Source of the DNA: Roseovarius salincola
GTDB taxonomy: Bacteria > Pseudomonadota > Alphaproteobacteria > Rhodobacterales > Rhodobacteraceae
Direction of reading: 5' to 3'
Assembly (NCBI RefSeq): GCF_026891095.1
Contig: NZ_JAPTNL010000002.1
Span: 434,001 to 498,000, forward strand
DNA: 64,000 nucleotides
The notes under the pieces are model-generated. The model searched no databases. It was not told where the DNA came from and was given only the letters and a program-made list of their open reading frames with translations. The position numbers were made by a program, and so were the translations under genes. Below are positions 34,619 through 43,563 of this stretch, piece by piece. Positions within the stretch are counted from its first letter, which is position 1; every line of letters begins with the position of its first letter.

Positions 34619-37018
34619 TCACCCGCGCAGCGTGCCGCCCGTGGCCTTCTCGACCTTCTCGACGATCTTGCGGCTCACCGCCTCGATATCGGCCTCGTTG
34701 AGGGTCTTGTCGGTCGGCTGAAGCCGCACGGTCACGGCCAGCGATTTCTTGCCCTCGCCAAGGCTGCCGCCGATGAACTCGTCAAAGACGCGCACATCGT
34801 CGATCAGCGCCTTGTCGGCGCCCGCGGCGGCATTGACCAGCGTCAGCGCCTCGGTCCCGGCATCGACCACGAAGGCGAAATCGCGCTCCACCGCCTGCAG
34901 GTCGCGCAGCTCCAGCGCGGCGCGGCCCGTGGCCTTCCTGCGCGGCAGCGGGATCTCACCGGGGAACAGGGTGAAGGCCACGGCCGGCCCCTTCACGTCC
35001 ATCTGCTCCAGCACGCGGGGATGCAATTCGCCGAAAATGCCCAGCACCTTCCTGGGACCAAGGCAGATGCGCCCGTGGCGACCGGGATGGAACCATGCCG
35101 GGCCGTCGCGCAGGATCTGCACCTTGTCGGGCGCGCCCATCGCCGCCAGCACCGCTTCGGCATCGGCCTTGGCATCGAACAGGTCGACCGCGCGCGCCGC
35201 GCCGTGCACATCCTTGGGGCCTGTCCGGCCAACCAGCAGCCCGGCGACCTGCACATGCTGCTCCTCGGGCTCGCCGCCCTGAAAGGCGTGGCCCACCTCG
35301 AACAGCGCCAGGTCCATATGCCCGCGCGCCTGGTTGCGCGCCGCCGCCTGCAACAGCCCCGCCAGCAGCTCGGGGCGCATATGGCTCATTTCCGAACTGA
35401 TCGGATTGGCCAGCATCGTGGCGTCATCGCCGCCCCCGAACAGGATCGCGCTGGCATGGTCGATGAAACTGTAGGTCACGCATTCATTGTAACCCAGCGC
35501 GGCACTGGTGCGCCGCGCGATCTGCTCGCGCTTCTGCATCACCGACAGGATCGGCTTGGGAACACCGGGCTGCGCGCGCGGCAACGGCTTGCCCTCAAGC
35601 TTCGTGAGCGACGCGATGCGCGCCACCTCCTCGACAAGATCCGCCTCGCCCATCACGTCGGGCCGCCAGCTCGGCACATGCGCCATGTCGCCTTCCAGCT
35701 TGAAGCCCAGCGCCGTCAGCGTGCGGCGCTGCTCGGCCTCGGGAATATCCATGCCCACCAGGGACTGCACCCGCTCCGGGTCCAGCCGATAAGCGCGGCT
35801 CACTTTCGGAACCTCACCGGCGACCACGGCACTGGATGCCTCACCGCCGCACAGATCAAGGATCATCTGCGTCGCCAGTTCCAGCCCTTCCATGTTGAAA
35901 CCCGGGTCGATGCCGCGCTCATTACGATAGCGCGCGTCCGAATTGATCTTGAGCCCGCGCCCCGTCGCCGCGATCTGGATATGGTCCCAGACCGCCGCCT
36001 CGAGGAACACGTTCACCGTCTCGTTGGTCGCGCCGGTGGCCAGTCCGCCCATGATGCCGCCGATGCTCTCGACGCCTGCATCGTCCGAGATCACCACCAT
36101 GCCGGGGGCGAACTCATAGGTCTTCTCATCAAGCCCCACCAATGTCTCGCCGCCCTCGGCGCGATGCACCCGCAGATCGCCGCTCACCTTGTCGGCGTCG
36201 AACACATGCAGCGGGCGATTGCGGTCATAGGTGAAGAAATTGGTGATATCCACCAGCGCCGAAATCGGGCGCAGGCCGATGGCGCGCAGCCGGTCCTGCA
36301 ACCATTGCGGCGAGGCGCCGTTGGCGACGCCCCGGATCACCCGCCCGGCAAAGACCTCGCAGCCGCCCTCGCGCGTGTCCTCGTCGATGGTGACATTGAT
36401 GGGGCAGGGGAACTGGCCTTCCACATGGGCCTGCGTCGCGGGCTTCATGCGCCCCAGCCCGCGCGCCGCCAGATCCAGCGCAATGCCCCGCACGCCCAGC
36501 GCATCGGGACGGTTGGGGGTGATGGCGATCTCGATCACCGGATCGACCTTGGCGGGGTCATGCTCGGCCAGCCAGTCGGTAAACGCCTGCCCGACCTCGC
36601 CCGAAGGCAGTTCGATGATCCCGTCATGCTCTTCCGAAAGCTCCATCTCGCGCTCGGAACACATCATGCCATGGCTCTCGATGCCACGGATCTTGCCGAC
36701 TCCGATCGTGGTGTCGATGCCCGGCACATAGACACCGGGGCTGGCGACGACCACGGTGATCCCCTCGCGCGCATTGGGCGCCCCGCAGATGATCTGCGTC
36801 TCGCCATCCGCCGTGGCCACCTGGCACACTTTCAGCTTGTCGGCATCGGGGTGCTTCTCGGCCTTCACCACCTTGCCGATCGTAAAGGCGCTCAGCCGCT
36901 CGGCGGGGTCCGAGATCTCCTCGACCTCCAGCCCCAGATCGGTCAGCGCCTCGGCGATCTCGGCCGGGCCGGCTTCGGTCTCAAGATGGTCTTTCAGCCA
37001 GGACAGGGTGAATTTCAT
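34619..37018 (-). CDS. pheT: phenylalanyl-tRNA synthetase beta subunit
   Basis: This 799-residue subunit has the usual domain order. It runs from an N-terminal domain (MKFTLSWLKDHLETEAGPAE) and an EMAP-like tRNA-binding domain (about 40-150) through the B3/B4 editing and B5 domains to a C-terminal anticodon-binding domain. It forms the alpha2-beta2 enzyme that charges tRNA-Phe. It lies 165 bases after pheS, a gap occupied by a dispersed palindromic element, so expression from pheS may be attenuated. Confidence 0.96.
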   Translation of the reverse strand: MKFTLSWLKDHLETEAGPAEIAEALTDLGLEVEEISDPAERLSAFTIGKVVKAEKHPDADKLKVCQVATADGETQIICGAPNAREGITVVVASPGVYVPGIDTTIGVGKIRGIESHGMMCSEREMELSEEHDGIIELPSGEVGQAFTDWLAEHDPAKVDPVIEIAITPNRPDALGVRGIALDLAARGLGRMKPATQAHVEGQFPCPINVTIDEDTREGGCEVFAGRVIRGVANGASPQWLQDRLRAIGLRPISALVDITNFFTYDRNRPLHVFDADKVSGDLRVHRAEGGETLVGLDEKTYEFAPGMVVISDDAGVESIGGIMGGLATGATNETVNVFLEAAVWDHIQIAATGRGLKINSDARYRNERGIDPGFNMEGLELATQMILDLCGGEASSAVVAGEVPKVSRAYRLDPERVQSLVGMDIPEAEQRRTLTALGFKLEGDMAHVPSWRPDVMGEADLVEEVARIASLTKLEGKPLPRAQPGVPKPILSVMQKREQIARRTSAALGYNECVTYSFIDHASAILFGGGDDATMLANPISSEMSHMRPELLAGLLQAAARNQARGHMDLALFEVGHAFQGGEPEEQHVQVAGLLVGRTGPKDVHGAARAVDLFDAKADAEAVLAAMGAPDKVQILRDGPAWFHPGRHGRICLGPRKVLGIFGELHPRVLEQMDVKGPAVAFTLFPGEIPLPRRKATGRAALELRDLQAVERDFAFVVDAGTEALTLVNAAAGADKALIDDVRVFDEFIGGSLGEGKKSLAVTVRLQPTDKTLNEADIEAVSRKIVEKVEKATGGTLRG

Positions 37019-37095
37019 CGGCTCTCATCCACGAAAGGAACATTGCTCAAAGCGCGTTTAGCCTATCCGGCGCAGGGGGAAAACCCCGCAGCTCG

Positions 37096-37160
37096 CAAAG
37101 CCCCCGCCTTCTTCTGTTTCAAAATATCCCGGGGAGCGCGAGGGGCTGGCCCCTCGCTCC
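37096..37160. repeat. dispersed palindromic intergenic element between pheS and pheT
   Basis: CTTCTTCTGTTTCAAAATAT followed by CCCGGGG matches the right module of the copy at 8633-8752. A hairpin follows (GAGCGCGAGGGGC/GCCCCTCGCTC). Here it lies inside an operon, not at a convergent junction. Confidence 0.6.
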
Positions 37161-37183
37161 CACCGCGCGCAACCGCGCGCCGC

Positions 37184-38257
37184 CTACCTGCTCAACCCGC
37201 CCCGCAATGTCGGCACGTCCAGCGCGCTGAATCCGTAATGGCGCAGCCAGCGCAGGTCGGAATCGAAGAACGCGCGCAGGTCGGGGATGCCGTATTTCAG
37301 CATCGCGATCCGGTCGATCCCCATGCCGAAGGCAAAGCCCTGCCAGGCCGCCGGGTCGATATTCCCCGCCATCAAGACCTTGGGATGCACCATGCCGCTG
37401 CCCAGGATCTCCAGCCAGTCATCGCCCTCGCCTACCTTGAGCGTGCCGCCTTCCCAGCTGCAACGGATATCCACTTCGGCCGAAGGTTCGGTGAAGGGGA
37501 AATGCGAGGCGCGGAAGCGCAGATCGACGCCATCGACCTCGAAATAGGCTTTCACGAACTCTTCCAGCACCCATTTCAGGTTGGCCATGGAAATGTCCTT
37601 GTCCACCGCCAGCCCCTCGACCTGGTGGAACATCGGCGTATGGGTCTGGTCGTAATCGGCGCGATAGACGCGGCCCGGGCAGATCACCCTGAGCGGCGCG
37701 CCCTGCAATTCCATCGAGCGGATCTGCACCGGGCTCGTATGGGTGCGCAGCACATGCGGCGGGCGCGTGTCGCCCGTGTCGCGATGCATGTAGAACGTGT
37801 CCATCTCGGCGCGCGCCGGATGGTGGCCCGGAATGTTGAGCGCGTCGAAATTGTGCCAGTCGCTTTCCACCTGCGGCCCCTCGGCCACGGCAAAGCCCAT
37901 ATCGGCGAAAATCGCGGTCACTTCCTCGCTGACCTGGCTGACCGGGTGGATCGTGCCGCTCCGGCGCGACCGGGCGGGCAGGGTGACATCCAGCCACTCA
38001 CCGCGCAGGCGCTCGTCAAGGGCGGCATCCGCCAGCCCCTGTTTCTTGGCCGAGAGCGCCGAATTGATCTCGTCCTTCAGCGCGTTGAGCTTCGGCCCCA
38101 TGACCTGCCGCTCCTCGGGCGTCATCTTGCCCAGCTCGCGCATCTTGAGGCTGATCTCGCCCTTCTTGCCGACGGCCTGCACGCGCAGGGTTTCCAGCGC
38201 GGCCTCGTCACCGGCATCGGCGATCGCGGTCAGGTACTTGTCTCTGAGGTCGTCCAT
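37184..38257 (-). CDS. pheS: phenylalanyl-tRNA synthetase alpha subunit
   Basis: This 357-residue catalytic subunit has an N-terminal coiled coil ([20 protein letters not shown]). The class II motifs follow: motif 1 ([12 protein letters not shown]), motif 2 ([20 protein letters not shown]) and motif 3 ([18 protein letters not shown]). The ATG at 38257 gives the standard family length; a GTG at 38266 is an alternative. It lies downstream of rplT and upstream of pheT, a classic translation-gene cluster. Confidence 0.96.
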   Translation of the reverse strand: MDDLRDKYLTAIADAGDEAALETLRVQAVGKKGEISLKMRELGKMTPEERQVMGPKLNALKDEINSALSAKKQGLADAALDERLRGEWLDVTLPARSRRSGTIHPVSQVSEEVTAIFADMGFAVAEGPQVESDWHNFDALNIPGHHPARAEMDTFYMHRDTGDTRPPHVLRTHTSPVQIRSMELQGAPLRVICPGRVYRADYDQTHTPMFHQVEGLAVDKDISMANLKWVLEEFVKAYFEVDGVDLRFRASHFPFTEPSAEVDIRCSWEGGTLKVGEGDDWLEILGSGMVHPKVLMAGNIDPAAWQGFAFGMGIDRIAMLKYGIPDLRAFFDSDLRWLRHYGFSALDVPTLRGGLSR

Positions 38258-38353
38258 CTGTCTCACCCGTTTGGAGTCACGGGCGGGTTACCGCGCCTGA
38301 CGCGCCAGCGCAAGTGACTGGCGCGGGTCGTGGCGGCTGCTCAGACGGACGGC

Positions 38354-38464
38354 TCAGGGCTGACGGGCGCTGCGCACTTCCTGGTCATGCGCCGCCAGCA
38401 GGCGGCGGGCCTTCTCGCTCAAAAGCTTCAGAACGGGCTGTTGCGGGGTGCTTTGCATCTGCAT
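38354..38464 (-). CDS. possible 36-residue small protein upstream of pheS
   Basis: A short frame on the pheS strand reads MQMQSTPQQP then VLKLLSEKARRLLAAHDQEV and RSARQP. GGATGGAG immediately precedes the first ATG and is ideally placed (6 bases) for the second ATG at 38458. A single basic amphipathic helix is predicted by eye. It has no Phe codons, so it is not a classical pheST leader. The family is unknown, and it could be chance in this GC-rich sequence. Confidence 0.45.
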   Translation of the reverse strand: MQMQSTPQQPVLKLLSEKARRLLAAHDQEVRSARQP

Positions 38465-38581
38465 CTCCATCCAACGAGCGGCCGGGCGGGCCGCGATCCA
38501 AGGGCAGGATGCCTGAAAAACGCGCCGGGATCAGGGCAGGGCCGTGGCCATTTCGGGCACGCCCGCAGGCGGCCCATCACG

Positions 38582-38611
38582 AAAAACGCCGCCGGCGCGG
38601 GGCCAGCGGCG
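38582..38611 (-). terminator. rho-independent terminator after rplT
   Basis: On the minus strand CGCCGCTGGC pairs with GCCGGCGGCG (a few mismatches around the loop) and TTTTT follows. It would close the rpmI-rplT transcript before pheS. Confidence 0.75.
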
Positions 38612-38655
38612 TGTCTTGTCGTGTCTTGACGTTCTGTCCCTCGAACGCGGCTGGC

Positions 38656-39021
38656 TTATGTTGCCAATGCGCCTTTCGCCTGATCGACGATGGCGCCGAA
38701 TGCCTCGGGCTCGCGCACGGCCAGATCGGCCAGAACCTTGCGGTCCACTTCGATACCGGCCAGCGACAGGCCGTTGATGAAGCGCGAATAGGTCAGGCCT
38801 TCGTCATGGGCGCGCACGGCGGCGTTGATCCGCTGGATCCACAGGGCGCGGAAATTGCGCTTGCGGTTCTTGCGGTCGCGCGTGGCGTATTGGTTGGCCT
38901 TGTCGACGGCCTGACGGGCCACCTTGAAGGTATTCTTGCGACGGCCGTAATAGCCTTTGGCGGCCTTGACGACTTTCTTGTGACGGGCGTGGGTAACGGT
39001 CCCACCTTTGACGCGTGACAT
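38656..39021 (-). CDS. rplT: 50S ribosomal protein L20
   Basis: This 121-residue basic protein starts [20 protein letters not shown] and carries the L20 block [20 protein letters not shown]. It binds 23S rRNA early in large-subunit assembly. It follows rpmI by 19 bases. infC is not adjacent, unlike the infC-rpmI-rplT order of many bacteria. Confidence 0.97.
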   Translation of the reverse strand: MSRVKGGTVTHARHKKVVKAAKGYYGRRKNTFKVARQAVDKANQYATRDRKNRKRNFRALWIQRINAAVRAHDEGLTYSRFINGLSLAGIEVDRKVLADLAVREPEAFGAIVDQAKGALAT

Positions 39022-39040
39022 GGTTCAGGTCTCCTTGGCC

Positions 39041-39241
39041 TTAGCGGGAATAGGGCATCATCGGGCGGACGATCCTGGCGTCTGCCTCGGACATGACCGT
39101 GGTACCACGGGCGTCACGGATGAATTTGGTGCTGCGCTTGATCATGCCGTGGCGTTTACCCGCCTGTCCGCATTTGATCTTGCCGCTGGCCGTCACCTTG
39201 AACCGCTTCTTGCAGCTCGACTTGGTCTTCATCTTGGGCAT
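39041..39241 (-). CDS. rpmI: 50S ribosomal protein L35
   Basis: This 66-residue protein starts [20 protein letters not shown], with the L35 signature, and ends RPMMPYSR. The ATG at 39241 with GAGGAG upstream fits; a longer frame to 39289 was rejected. It is first in the rpmI-rplT transcript. Confidence 0.97.
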   Translation of the reverse strand: MPKMKTKSSCKKRFKVTASGKIKCGQAGKRHGMIKRSTKFIRDARGTTVMSEADARIVRPMMPYSR

Positions 39242-39319
39242 TTCCGGCTCCTCTTCAGGTTCGGTGGAACGCGCGACTCGGCATGCCACTTCGGCCGGCC
39301 ACGCGGTATCAGAGCGCGC

Positions 39320-39348
39320 CGTATACGCCGACTCACTCTGTTTCGCAA
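39320..39348 (-). promoter_or_regulatory. candidate sigma-70 promoter of rpmI-rplT
   Basis: On the minus strand -35 TTGCGA (39348-39343), a 17-base spacer and -10 TATACG (39325-39320) lie about 80 bases before rpmI. The leader of roughly 70 bases could carry L20 autoregulation, but no known fold was identified. Confidence 0.55.
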
Positions 39349-39431
39349 GGGGGTGTCACCGTGAAAGACGGGTTCGTGGCCGCCGCGCCAGGAGCGGCCA
39401 TCACACCGCCGCGCGCCCGCCGCTTGACCCC

Positions 39432-39656
39432 TCAGGGCAGATACCGTGCCACGACGCTCACGAAGGTGTCTGGCACCTCGCGGATCGTGTAGCCGCCCGG
39501 CTTGGCCGAGATCGCCCAGACCAACAGCGCTCCGCCCGCGATGATCGTGAAGGCGGCGACGCGCGGCGCGTGACCGTCGCTGAACGCCGCGATGATCGAG
39601 GGAATGGACAGGATGATCAGCACAAGGCCGACGATCAGCGCAAGATCAGGGTCCAT
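39432..39656 (-). CDS. small two-helix membrane protein
   Basis: This 74-residue protein starts MDPDLALIVGLVLIILSIPS, with hydrophobic helices at about 5-24 and 33-50 and a polar tail (REVPDTFVSVVARYLP). It lies 41 bases downstream of pyk on the same strand. I do not recognise a function, though the length and compact start suggest a real conserved gene. Confidence 0.65.
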   Translation of the reverse strand: MDPDLALIVGLVLIILSIPSIIAAFSDGHAPRVAAFTIIAGGALLVWAISAKPGGYTIREVPDTFVSVVARYLP

Positions 39657-39697
39657 TCGGCTCTCCGATGCGGGAAAAGGGCGGTTGGTGCGCCAGT

Positions 39698-41143
39698 TTA
39701 ACCCGGATCGGTCGCGTATATCAAACTTTCCTGACAGGGCGCGACACGCAGGATGTTGGTGGTGCCCGGCACGTTGAAGGGCACACCGGCGGTCACCACG
39801 ATCTGATCGAGCGGTTCGGCATAGCCTTCCTCGCGCGCCGCGCGCGCCGCGTTCAGCACCGCCTGCTTGAAGCGCTCAAGCTGGCCGGTCATCACGCAAT
39901 GAACGCCCCATGTCAGCGCCAGCCGCCTTGCGGTGCCCAGGAGGTTGGTCATCGCGATGATCGGCACGCGCGGGCGCTCGCGCGCCGTCAGCAGCGCGGT
40001 TGTCCCCGACTGGGTGAAACAGCAGATCGCCTTGATATCCGTGGTCTCGGCGATCTCGCGCGCGGCGGCGACGATACCATCGGCCACCGATGTCCGGCTG
40101 ACCCGGCGCGAGGCCTCGATCACCTCCTGATAGGTGGGGTCGTCCTCGACCTCGCGGGCGACATTGTCCATCGTCGTGACCGCCTCGACGGGGTAATCCC
40201 CGGCCGCCGACTCGGCCGACAGCATGATCGCATCCGCGCCCTCGTAAATCGCGGTGGCCACGTCGCTCACCTCGGCGCGCGTGGGCATCGGGCTCTCGAT
40301 CATCGATTCCAGCATCTGCGTGGCGACGATCACCGGCTTGGCGGCGGCGCGGCACTTGCGCACCAGCCGCTTCTGGATGGGGGGCACGTTCTGCACCGGC
40401 AGCTCCACCCCCAGATCGCCGCGCGCCACCATGATCCCGTCCGAGGCCGCGAGGATCGCGTCGAACTGCGTCACCGCCGAGGGTTTCTCGATCTTGCTCA
40501 GGATCGCGGCCCGGCCCGCCGCCAGTTCGCGCGCCTCGGTCACGTCCTCGGCCCGCTGCACGAAACTCAGCGCCAGCCAGTCGATGCCCAGCTCACAGAC
40601 GAATTCCAGGTCCGCGCGGTCCTTTTCCGACAGCGCCGCCAGCGGCAGCACCACGTCGGGCACATTGACGCCCTTGCGGTTTGAAATGGTGCCGCCGATG
40701 ACCACCTCGGTCTGCGCGAAGTCCTTGCCGCATTCGACCACCTTGAGGCGGATCTTGCCGTCATTGACCAACAGGCTCGCGCCGGGCTCGAGCGCGGCAA
40801 AGATCTCGGGATGGGGCAGGCAGACGCGGCTGGCGTCGCCCTCGGTCTCGTCCAGGTCCAGCCGGAACGCCGCGCCCTCGACCAGCTCTTCCTCGCCATT
40901 GGCGAAACTGCCCACCCTCAGCTTCGGCCCCTGAAGGTCCGCCAGAATGGCGATCGGGCTGTTCAGCTCTTCTTCGATCCGGCGGATGATACGATGCTTT
41001 TCGGCGATCTCTTCATGGACGCCGTGGCTCATGTTCAGGCGGAACACATCCGCCCCCGCCTCATGCAGGGCGCGAATCGTGTCATAATCCGACGAGGCGG
41101 GGCCAAGCGTGGCCACGATCTTGACGTTGCGGTGGCGTTTCAT
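39698..41143 (-). CDS. pyk: pyruvate kinase
   Basis: This 481-residue enzyme has pyruvate kinase signatures: VKIVATLGPASSDYDTIRAL, DLQGPKLRVG, the active-site block ILSKIEKPSAVTQFDAIL and MVARGDLGVELP. The C-terminal domain follows (CCFTQSGTTALLTARERPRV). It converts phosphoenolpyruvate and ADP to pyruvate and ATP. The long divergent upstream region holds a LacI-type palindrome (41248-41261), suggesting central-carbon control. Confidence 0.96.
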   Translation of the reverse strand: MKRHRNVKIVATLGPASSDYDTIRALHEAGADVFRLNMSHGVHEEIAEKHRIIRRIEEELNSPIAILADLQGPKLRVGSFANGEEELVEGAAFRLDLDETEGDASRVCLPHPEIFAALEPGASLLVNDGKIRLKVVECGKDFAQTEVVIGGTISNRKGVNVPDVVLPLAALSEKDRADLEFVCELGIDWLALSFVQRAEDVTEARELAAGRAAILSKIEKPSAVTQFDAILAASDGIMVARGDLGVELPVQNVPPIQKRLVRKCRAAAKPVIVATQMLESMIESPMPTRAEVSDVATAIYEGADAIMLSAESAAGDYPVEAVTTMDNVAREVEDDPTYQEVIEASRRVSRTSVADGIVAAAREIAETTDIKAICCFTQSGTTALLTARERPRVPIIAMTNLLGTARRLALTWGVHCVMTGQLERFKQAVLNAARAAREEGYAEPLDQIVVTAGVPFNVPGTTNILRVAPCQESLIYATDPG

Positions 41144-41247
41144 CCGGGAGTTCCTGTCTTTATTCGCCGCCCGGTGTCTCTGTCCGGGCGCGTCCTGTCA
41201 ATGGGCTGCCGGGTCCGGCGCGGTCCCTGGCTGTTCTGCTGCCCGCA

Positions 41248-41261
41248 TGTTACCGCTAACA
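41248..41261. promoter_or_regulatory. candidate LacI-family (CceR-like) operator upstream of pyk
   Basis: TGTTACCGCTAACA has perfect TGTTA/TAACA arms around a central CG, the shape recognised by LacI-family regulators. From memory, the alphaproteobacterial carbon regulator CceR uses a TGTTANCGNTAACA-like site and acts on glycolytic genes. The site lies 105 bases upstream of pyk and 76 bases upstream of the N-formylglutamate amidohydrolase start. Confidence 0.6.
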
Positions 41262-41336
41262 GCGCTCTGGCGTCCATTCCCAATTCACATCTTCTTTCAT
41301 CTGTCCTAGAGGATGCGCAAAGGACATGACACAGCG

Positions 41337-42077
41337 ATGACCTATCACCCCTTTTTCATCGAGGGCGCGGATCGCCCCGCCCGCTGGCTGGTCACCTGCG
41401 ACCACGCCGCCAATACCGTGCCGCCCTTCGTCAATGGCGGCACGCTGGGCCTGCCCGAGGCCGACATGAACCGCCATATCGCCTATGATGTGGGTGCCGC
41501 AGGTGTGGCGCGCGAACTGGCGCGCCTGCTGGATGCCCCGGCGATCCTGTCGAATTTCTCGCGCCTCGTGATCGACCCCAACCGGGGCGAGGACGACCCG
41601 ACCCTGCTGATGAAGCTTTATGACGGCACGATCATCCCCGGCAACCGCCATGCCGGGCACGAGGAGCTGCAACTGCGCCTCAACCGCTGCTACCGGCCCT
41701 ATCACACGGGTTTGTCGGAACTGGCCGCGCGCCAGCCCGATACGGTGATCGTGTCGGTTCACAGCTTCACCCGCCAGCTTCGCGCGCGCCCGCCCCGGCC
41801 CTGGCATGTGGGCGTGCTCTATGCCGCCGACCGCCGCCTGTCGCGCCCGCTGGTCGATCTGCTGCATGGCGAAAGCGATCTGTGCATCGGTGAGAACGAA
41901 CCCTACGGCGGCCATCTTCCCGGTGATGCCATCGCCCGCCACGCGATCGCCTATGAGCGGCCCAACACGCTTCTCGAACTGCGCAACGACCTGATCGAGA
42001 CCCGCGATGCTCAGGCCGCATGGGCGCGCCGCCTTGCCCCGATCCTGCAAGAGGCCGCGCGCCGCGCCGGTATCTGA
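41337..42077 (+). CDS. N-formylglutamate amidohydrolase family protein
   Basis: This 246-residue zinc hydrolase family member has WLVTCDHAANTVPPFVNG near the start and the conserved HAGHEELQLRLN, VSVHSFT and ENEPYGGHLPGDAI blocks. The family removes N-formyl groups from glutamate, and members also accept other N-acyl amino acids. ATG 41337 gives the usual MTYHPFF start; ATG 41313 is in frame with little support. It is close to the D-glutamate-type operon at 42.7-45.6 kb. Confidence 0.85.
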   Translation: MTYHPFFIEGADRPARWLVTCDHAANTVPPFVNGGTLGLPEADMNRHIAYDVGAAGVARELARLLDAPAILSNFSRLVIDPNRGEDDPTLLMKLYDGTIIPGNRHAGHEELQLRLNRCYRPYHTGLSELAARQPDTVIVSVHSFTRQLRARPPRPWHVGVLYAADRRLSRPLVDLLHGESDLCIGENEPYGGHLPGDAIARHAIAYERPNTLLELRNDLIETRDAQAAWARRLAPILQEAARRAGI

Positions 42078-42158
42078 CGCCCGCATCCGCGCCACCCTGA
42101 CGCCTTGAACGCGCGTGCTCTCAAGCGCATGTTGAACCTGACACCAAGGAGGACGACC

Positions 42159-42482
42159 ATGGACGACCAGACCCGCATCGAACTCGAGGCCGCCGCCTTT
42201 CGCACCCTGCGCGAACACCTGATGGAAAAACGCCCCGACGTGCAGAATATCGACATGATGAACCTGACCGGGTTCTGCCGCAACTGCCTCAGCCGCTGGT
42301 ATCAGGAGGCAGCCAACGCCCGTGGCATCGACATGTCCAAGGATGAGGCCCGCGAGGTTTTCTACGGCATGCCCTATGACGACTGGAAAGCCGGCCATCA
42401 GACCGAGGCCAGCCCCGAGAAACAGGCCGAATTCAAACAGGCTTTCGCGCAGAACGTGGGCAACGCCGACAAGCCCGGCTGA
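42159..42482 (+). CDS. DUF1244 family protein
   Basis: This 107-residue protein starts MDDQTRIELEAAAFRTLREH and carries the DUF1244 core VQNIDMMNLTGFCRNCLSRW, including two conserved cysteines. The function is unknown and it is soluble. AAGGAGG lies 7 bases before the ATG. It follows the amidohydrolase by 81 bases and may share its transcript. Confidence 0.85.
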   Translation: MDDQTRIELEAAAFRTLREHLMEKRPDVQNIDMMNLTGFCRNCLSRWYQEAANARGIDMSKDEAREVFYGMPYDDWKAGHQTEASPEKQAEFKQAFAQNVGNADKPG

Positions 42483-42610
42483 ACCGGCGCCTGCGCGTTC
42501 CTGAAACCCGGCCACTCGCCGCCGCTTGACTGTCCGTTCGCCGCGGCAACGGATCGTTTACCGCGCGCCGTGTTCGGGTGCGCTTTTCGCCTTCGGGGCG
42601 GGGTGCCCGG

Positions 42611-42684
42611 CGTTTTGTACGGAATATTCATGCGCCGGGGCGAAACATGTACGAAACCGCCGTACAAAACGGATGTTTCGTACA
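42611..42684. repeat. array of four GTACRAAAC elements forming two interleaved inverted repeats
   Basis: CGTTTTGTACGG (42611-42622) is repeated in inverse as CCGTACAAAACG (42660-42671). TGTACGAAAC (42648-42657) is repeated in inverse as GTTTCGTACA (42675-42684). The order is A, B, A', B', so the RNA could form either hairpin or a pseudoknot. Read as DNA it is four GTACRAAAC half-sites. It lies between two convergent genes, where no promoter is expected. Confidence 0.7.
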
Positions 42685-42697
42685 ATCGCGATGCGGC

Positions 42698-43558
42698 TCA
42701 GATCGCCTTTTTCAGGCTCTCTTCAAGATAGATTTCACGCAGTCTTTTCGCCACCGGACCCGGCGTGCCATCGCCCAGACCCTCGCCGTCAATCTCCACC
42801 ACCGGCATCACGAAGGCGCTGGCCGAGGTCACGAACGCCTCGTCCGCACCCTTCGCTTCCTCAATGGAAAAAGGCCTTTCCTCGACTTCCATCTGCGCCT
42901 CGCGCGCAAAGCGCAGCACCGCCGCGCGGGTGATCCCGTGCAGGATGTCATTGCTCAGTTCACGGGTGATGATCCGGTTGCCCCTGACGATATAGGCGTT
43001 GTTGCTGGTGCCCTCGGTGACATGCCCGTCCTCGATCATCCAGGCATCGTCGCAACCCGCCTTCTTGGCCATCATCTTGCCCATGGACGGATAGAGAAGC
43101 TGCACCGTCTTGATGTCGCGACGGCCCCAGCGAACGTCGTCTATGCTGATGATCTTCAATCCTTTTTCGGCCTGCGGGCTGTTCGCAAGGCCGGGCTTCG
43201 ATTGGGTGAAAAGGACCAGTGTCGGGGCCGTGGTCGCAGGGTCGGGAAAGACGAAATCGCGGTCGCCATCGCTGCCGCGCGTGACCTGAAGATAGACCAG
43301 CCCGTCGCCGATCTCGTTGACGCGCACCAGTTCGCGGTGGATCTCGAGAAGGTCGTCAAAGGCTGCGGGCTTTTGCATGTCAAGCTCGTTGAGCGACCGC
43401 TCGAGGCGTTTCAGATGCCCCTCGAAATCGATCAGCTTGCCGCCCAGCACACTAGTCACCTCATAGACCCCGTCAGCCATCAGGAAGGCCCGGTCGAAGA
43501 TCGAGACCCTGGCTTCGGTCTCGGGCAGGTATTCGCCATTCAGGTATACGGTGCGCAT
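42698..43558 (-). CDS. D-amino acid aminotransferase (class IV PLP)
   Basis: This 286-residue fold-type IV aminotransferase starts MRTVYLNGEYLPETEARVSI. The PLP lysine lies in RRDIKTVQLLYP and the phosphate site is TEGTSNNAY. It resembles D-alanine aminotransferase more than IlvE, interconverting D-alanine, D-glutamate and 2-oxo acids. It starts just after the epimerase stop; ATG 43567 (ATGA overlap) is an alternative to 43558. It is the last gene of the DUF1611-epimerase operon, which supports D-amino acid use. Confidence 0.87.
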   Translation of the reverse strand: MRTVYLNGEYLPETEARVSIFDRAFLMADGVYEVTSVLGGKLIDFEGHLKRLERSLNELDMQKPAAFDDLLEIHRELVRVNEIGDGLVYLQVTRGSDGDRDFVFPDPATTAPTLVLFTQSKPGLANSPQAEKGLKIISIDDVRWGRRDIKTVQLLYPSMGKMMAKKAGCDDAWMIEDGHVTEGTSNNAYIVRGNRIITRELSNDILHGITRAAVLRFAREAQMEVEERPFSIEEAKGADEAFVTSASAFVMPVVEIDGEGLGDGTPGPVAKRLREIYLEESLKKAI

Positions 43559-43563
43559 GTTCT

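Larger units (their letters stand above)
38258..38655. other. gap between rplT and pheS
   Basis: The region holds the rplT terminator (38582-38611) and a possible 36-residue minus-strand ORF (38354-38464). I see no other feature. Neither a phenylalanine-rich leader peptide nor a T-box is evident. Confidence 0.5.

Noticed and set aside
34235..38317. 1360-codon + strand frame opposite ytoQ, pheT and pheS
   Set aside because: It is fully antisense to three well-recognised genes and its composition is the typical shadow of high-GC coding sequence.
42398..42685. 95-codon minus-strand ORF with MYETSVLYGG, echoed on the + strand by MYETAVQNGC
   Set aside because: The similarity of the two peptides is a result of the inverted repeats at 42611-42684 being read on both strands; the ORF also overlaps DUF1244.
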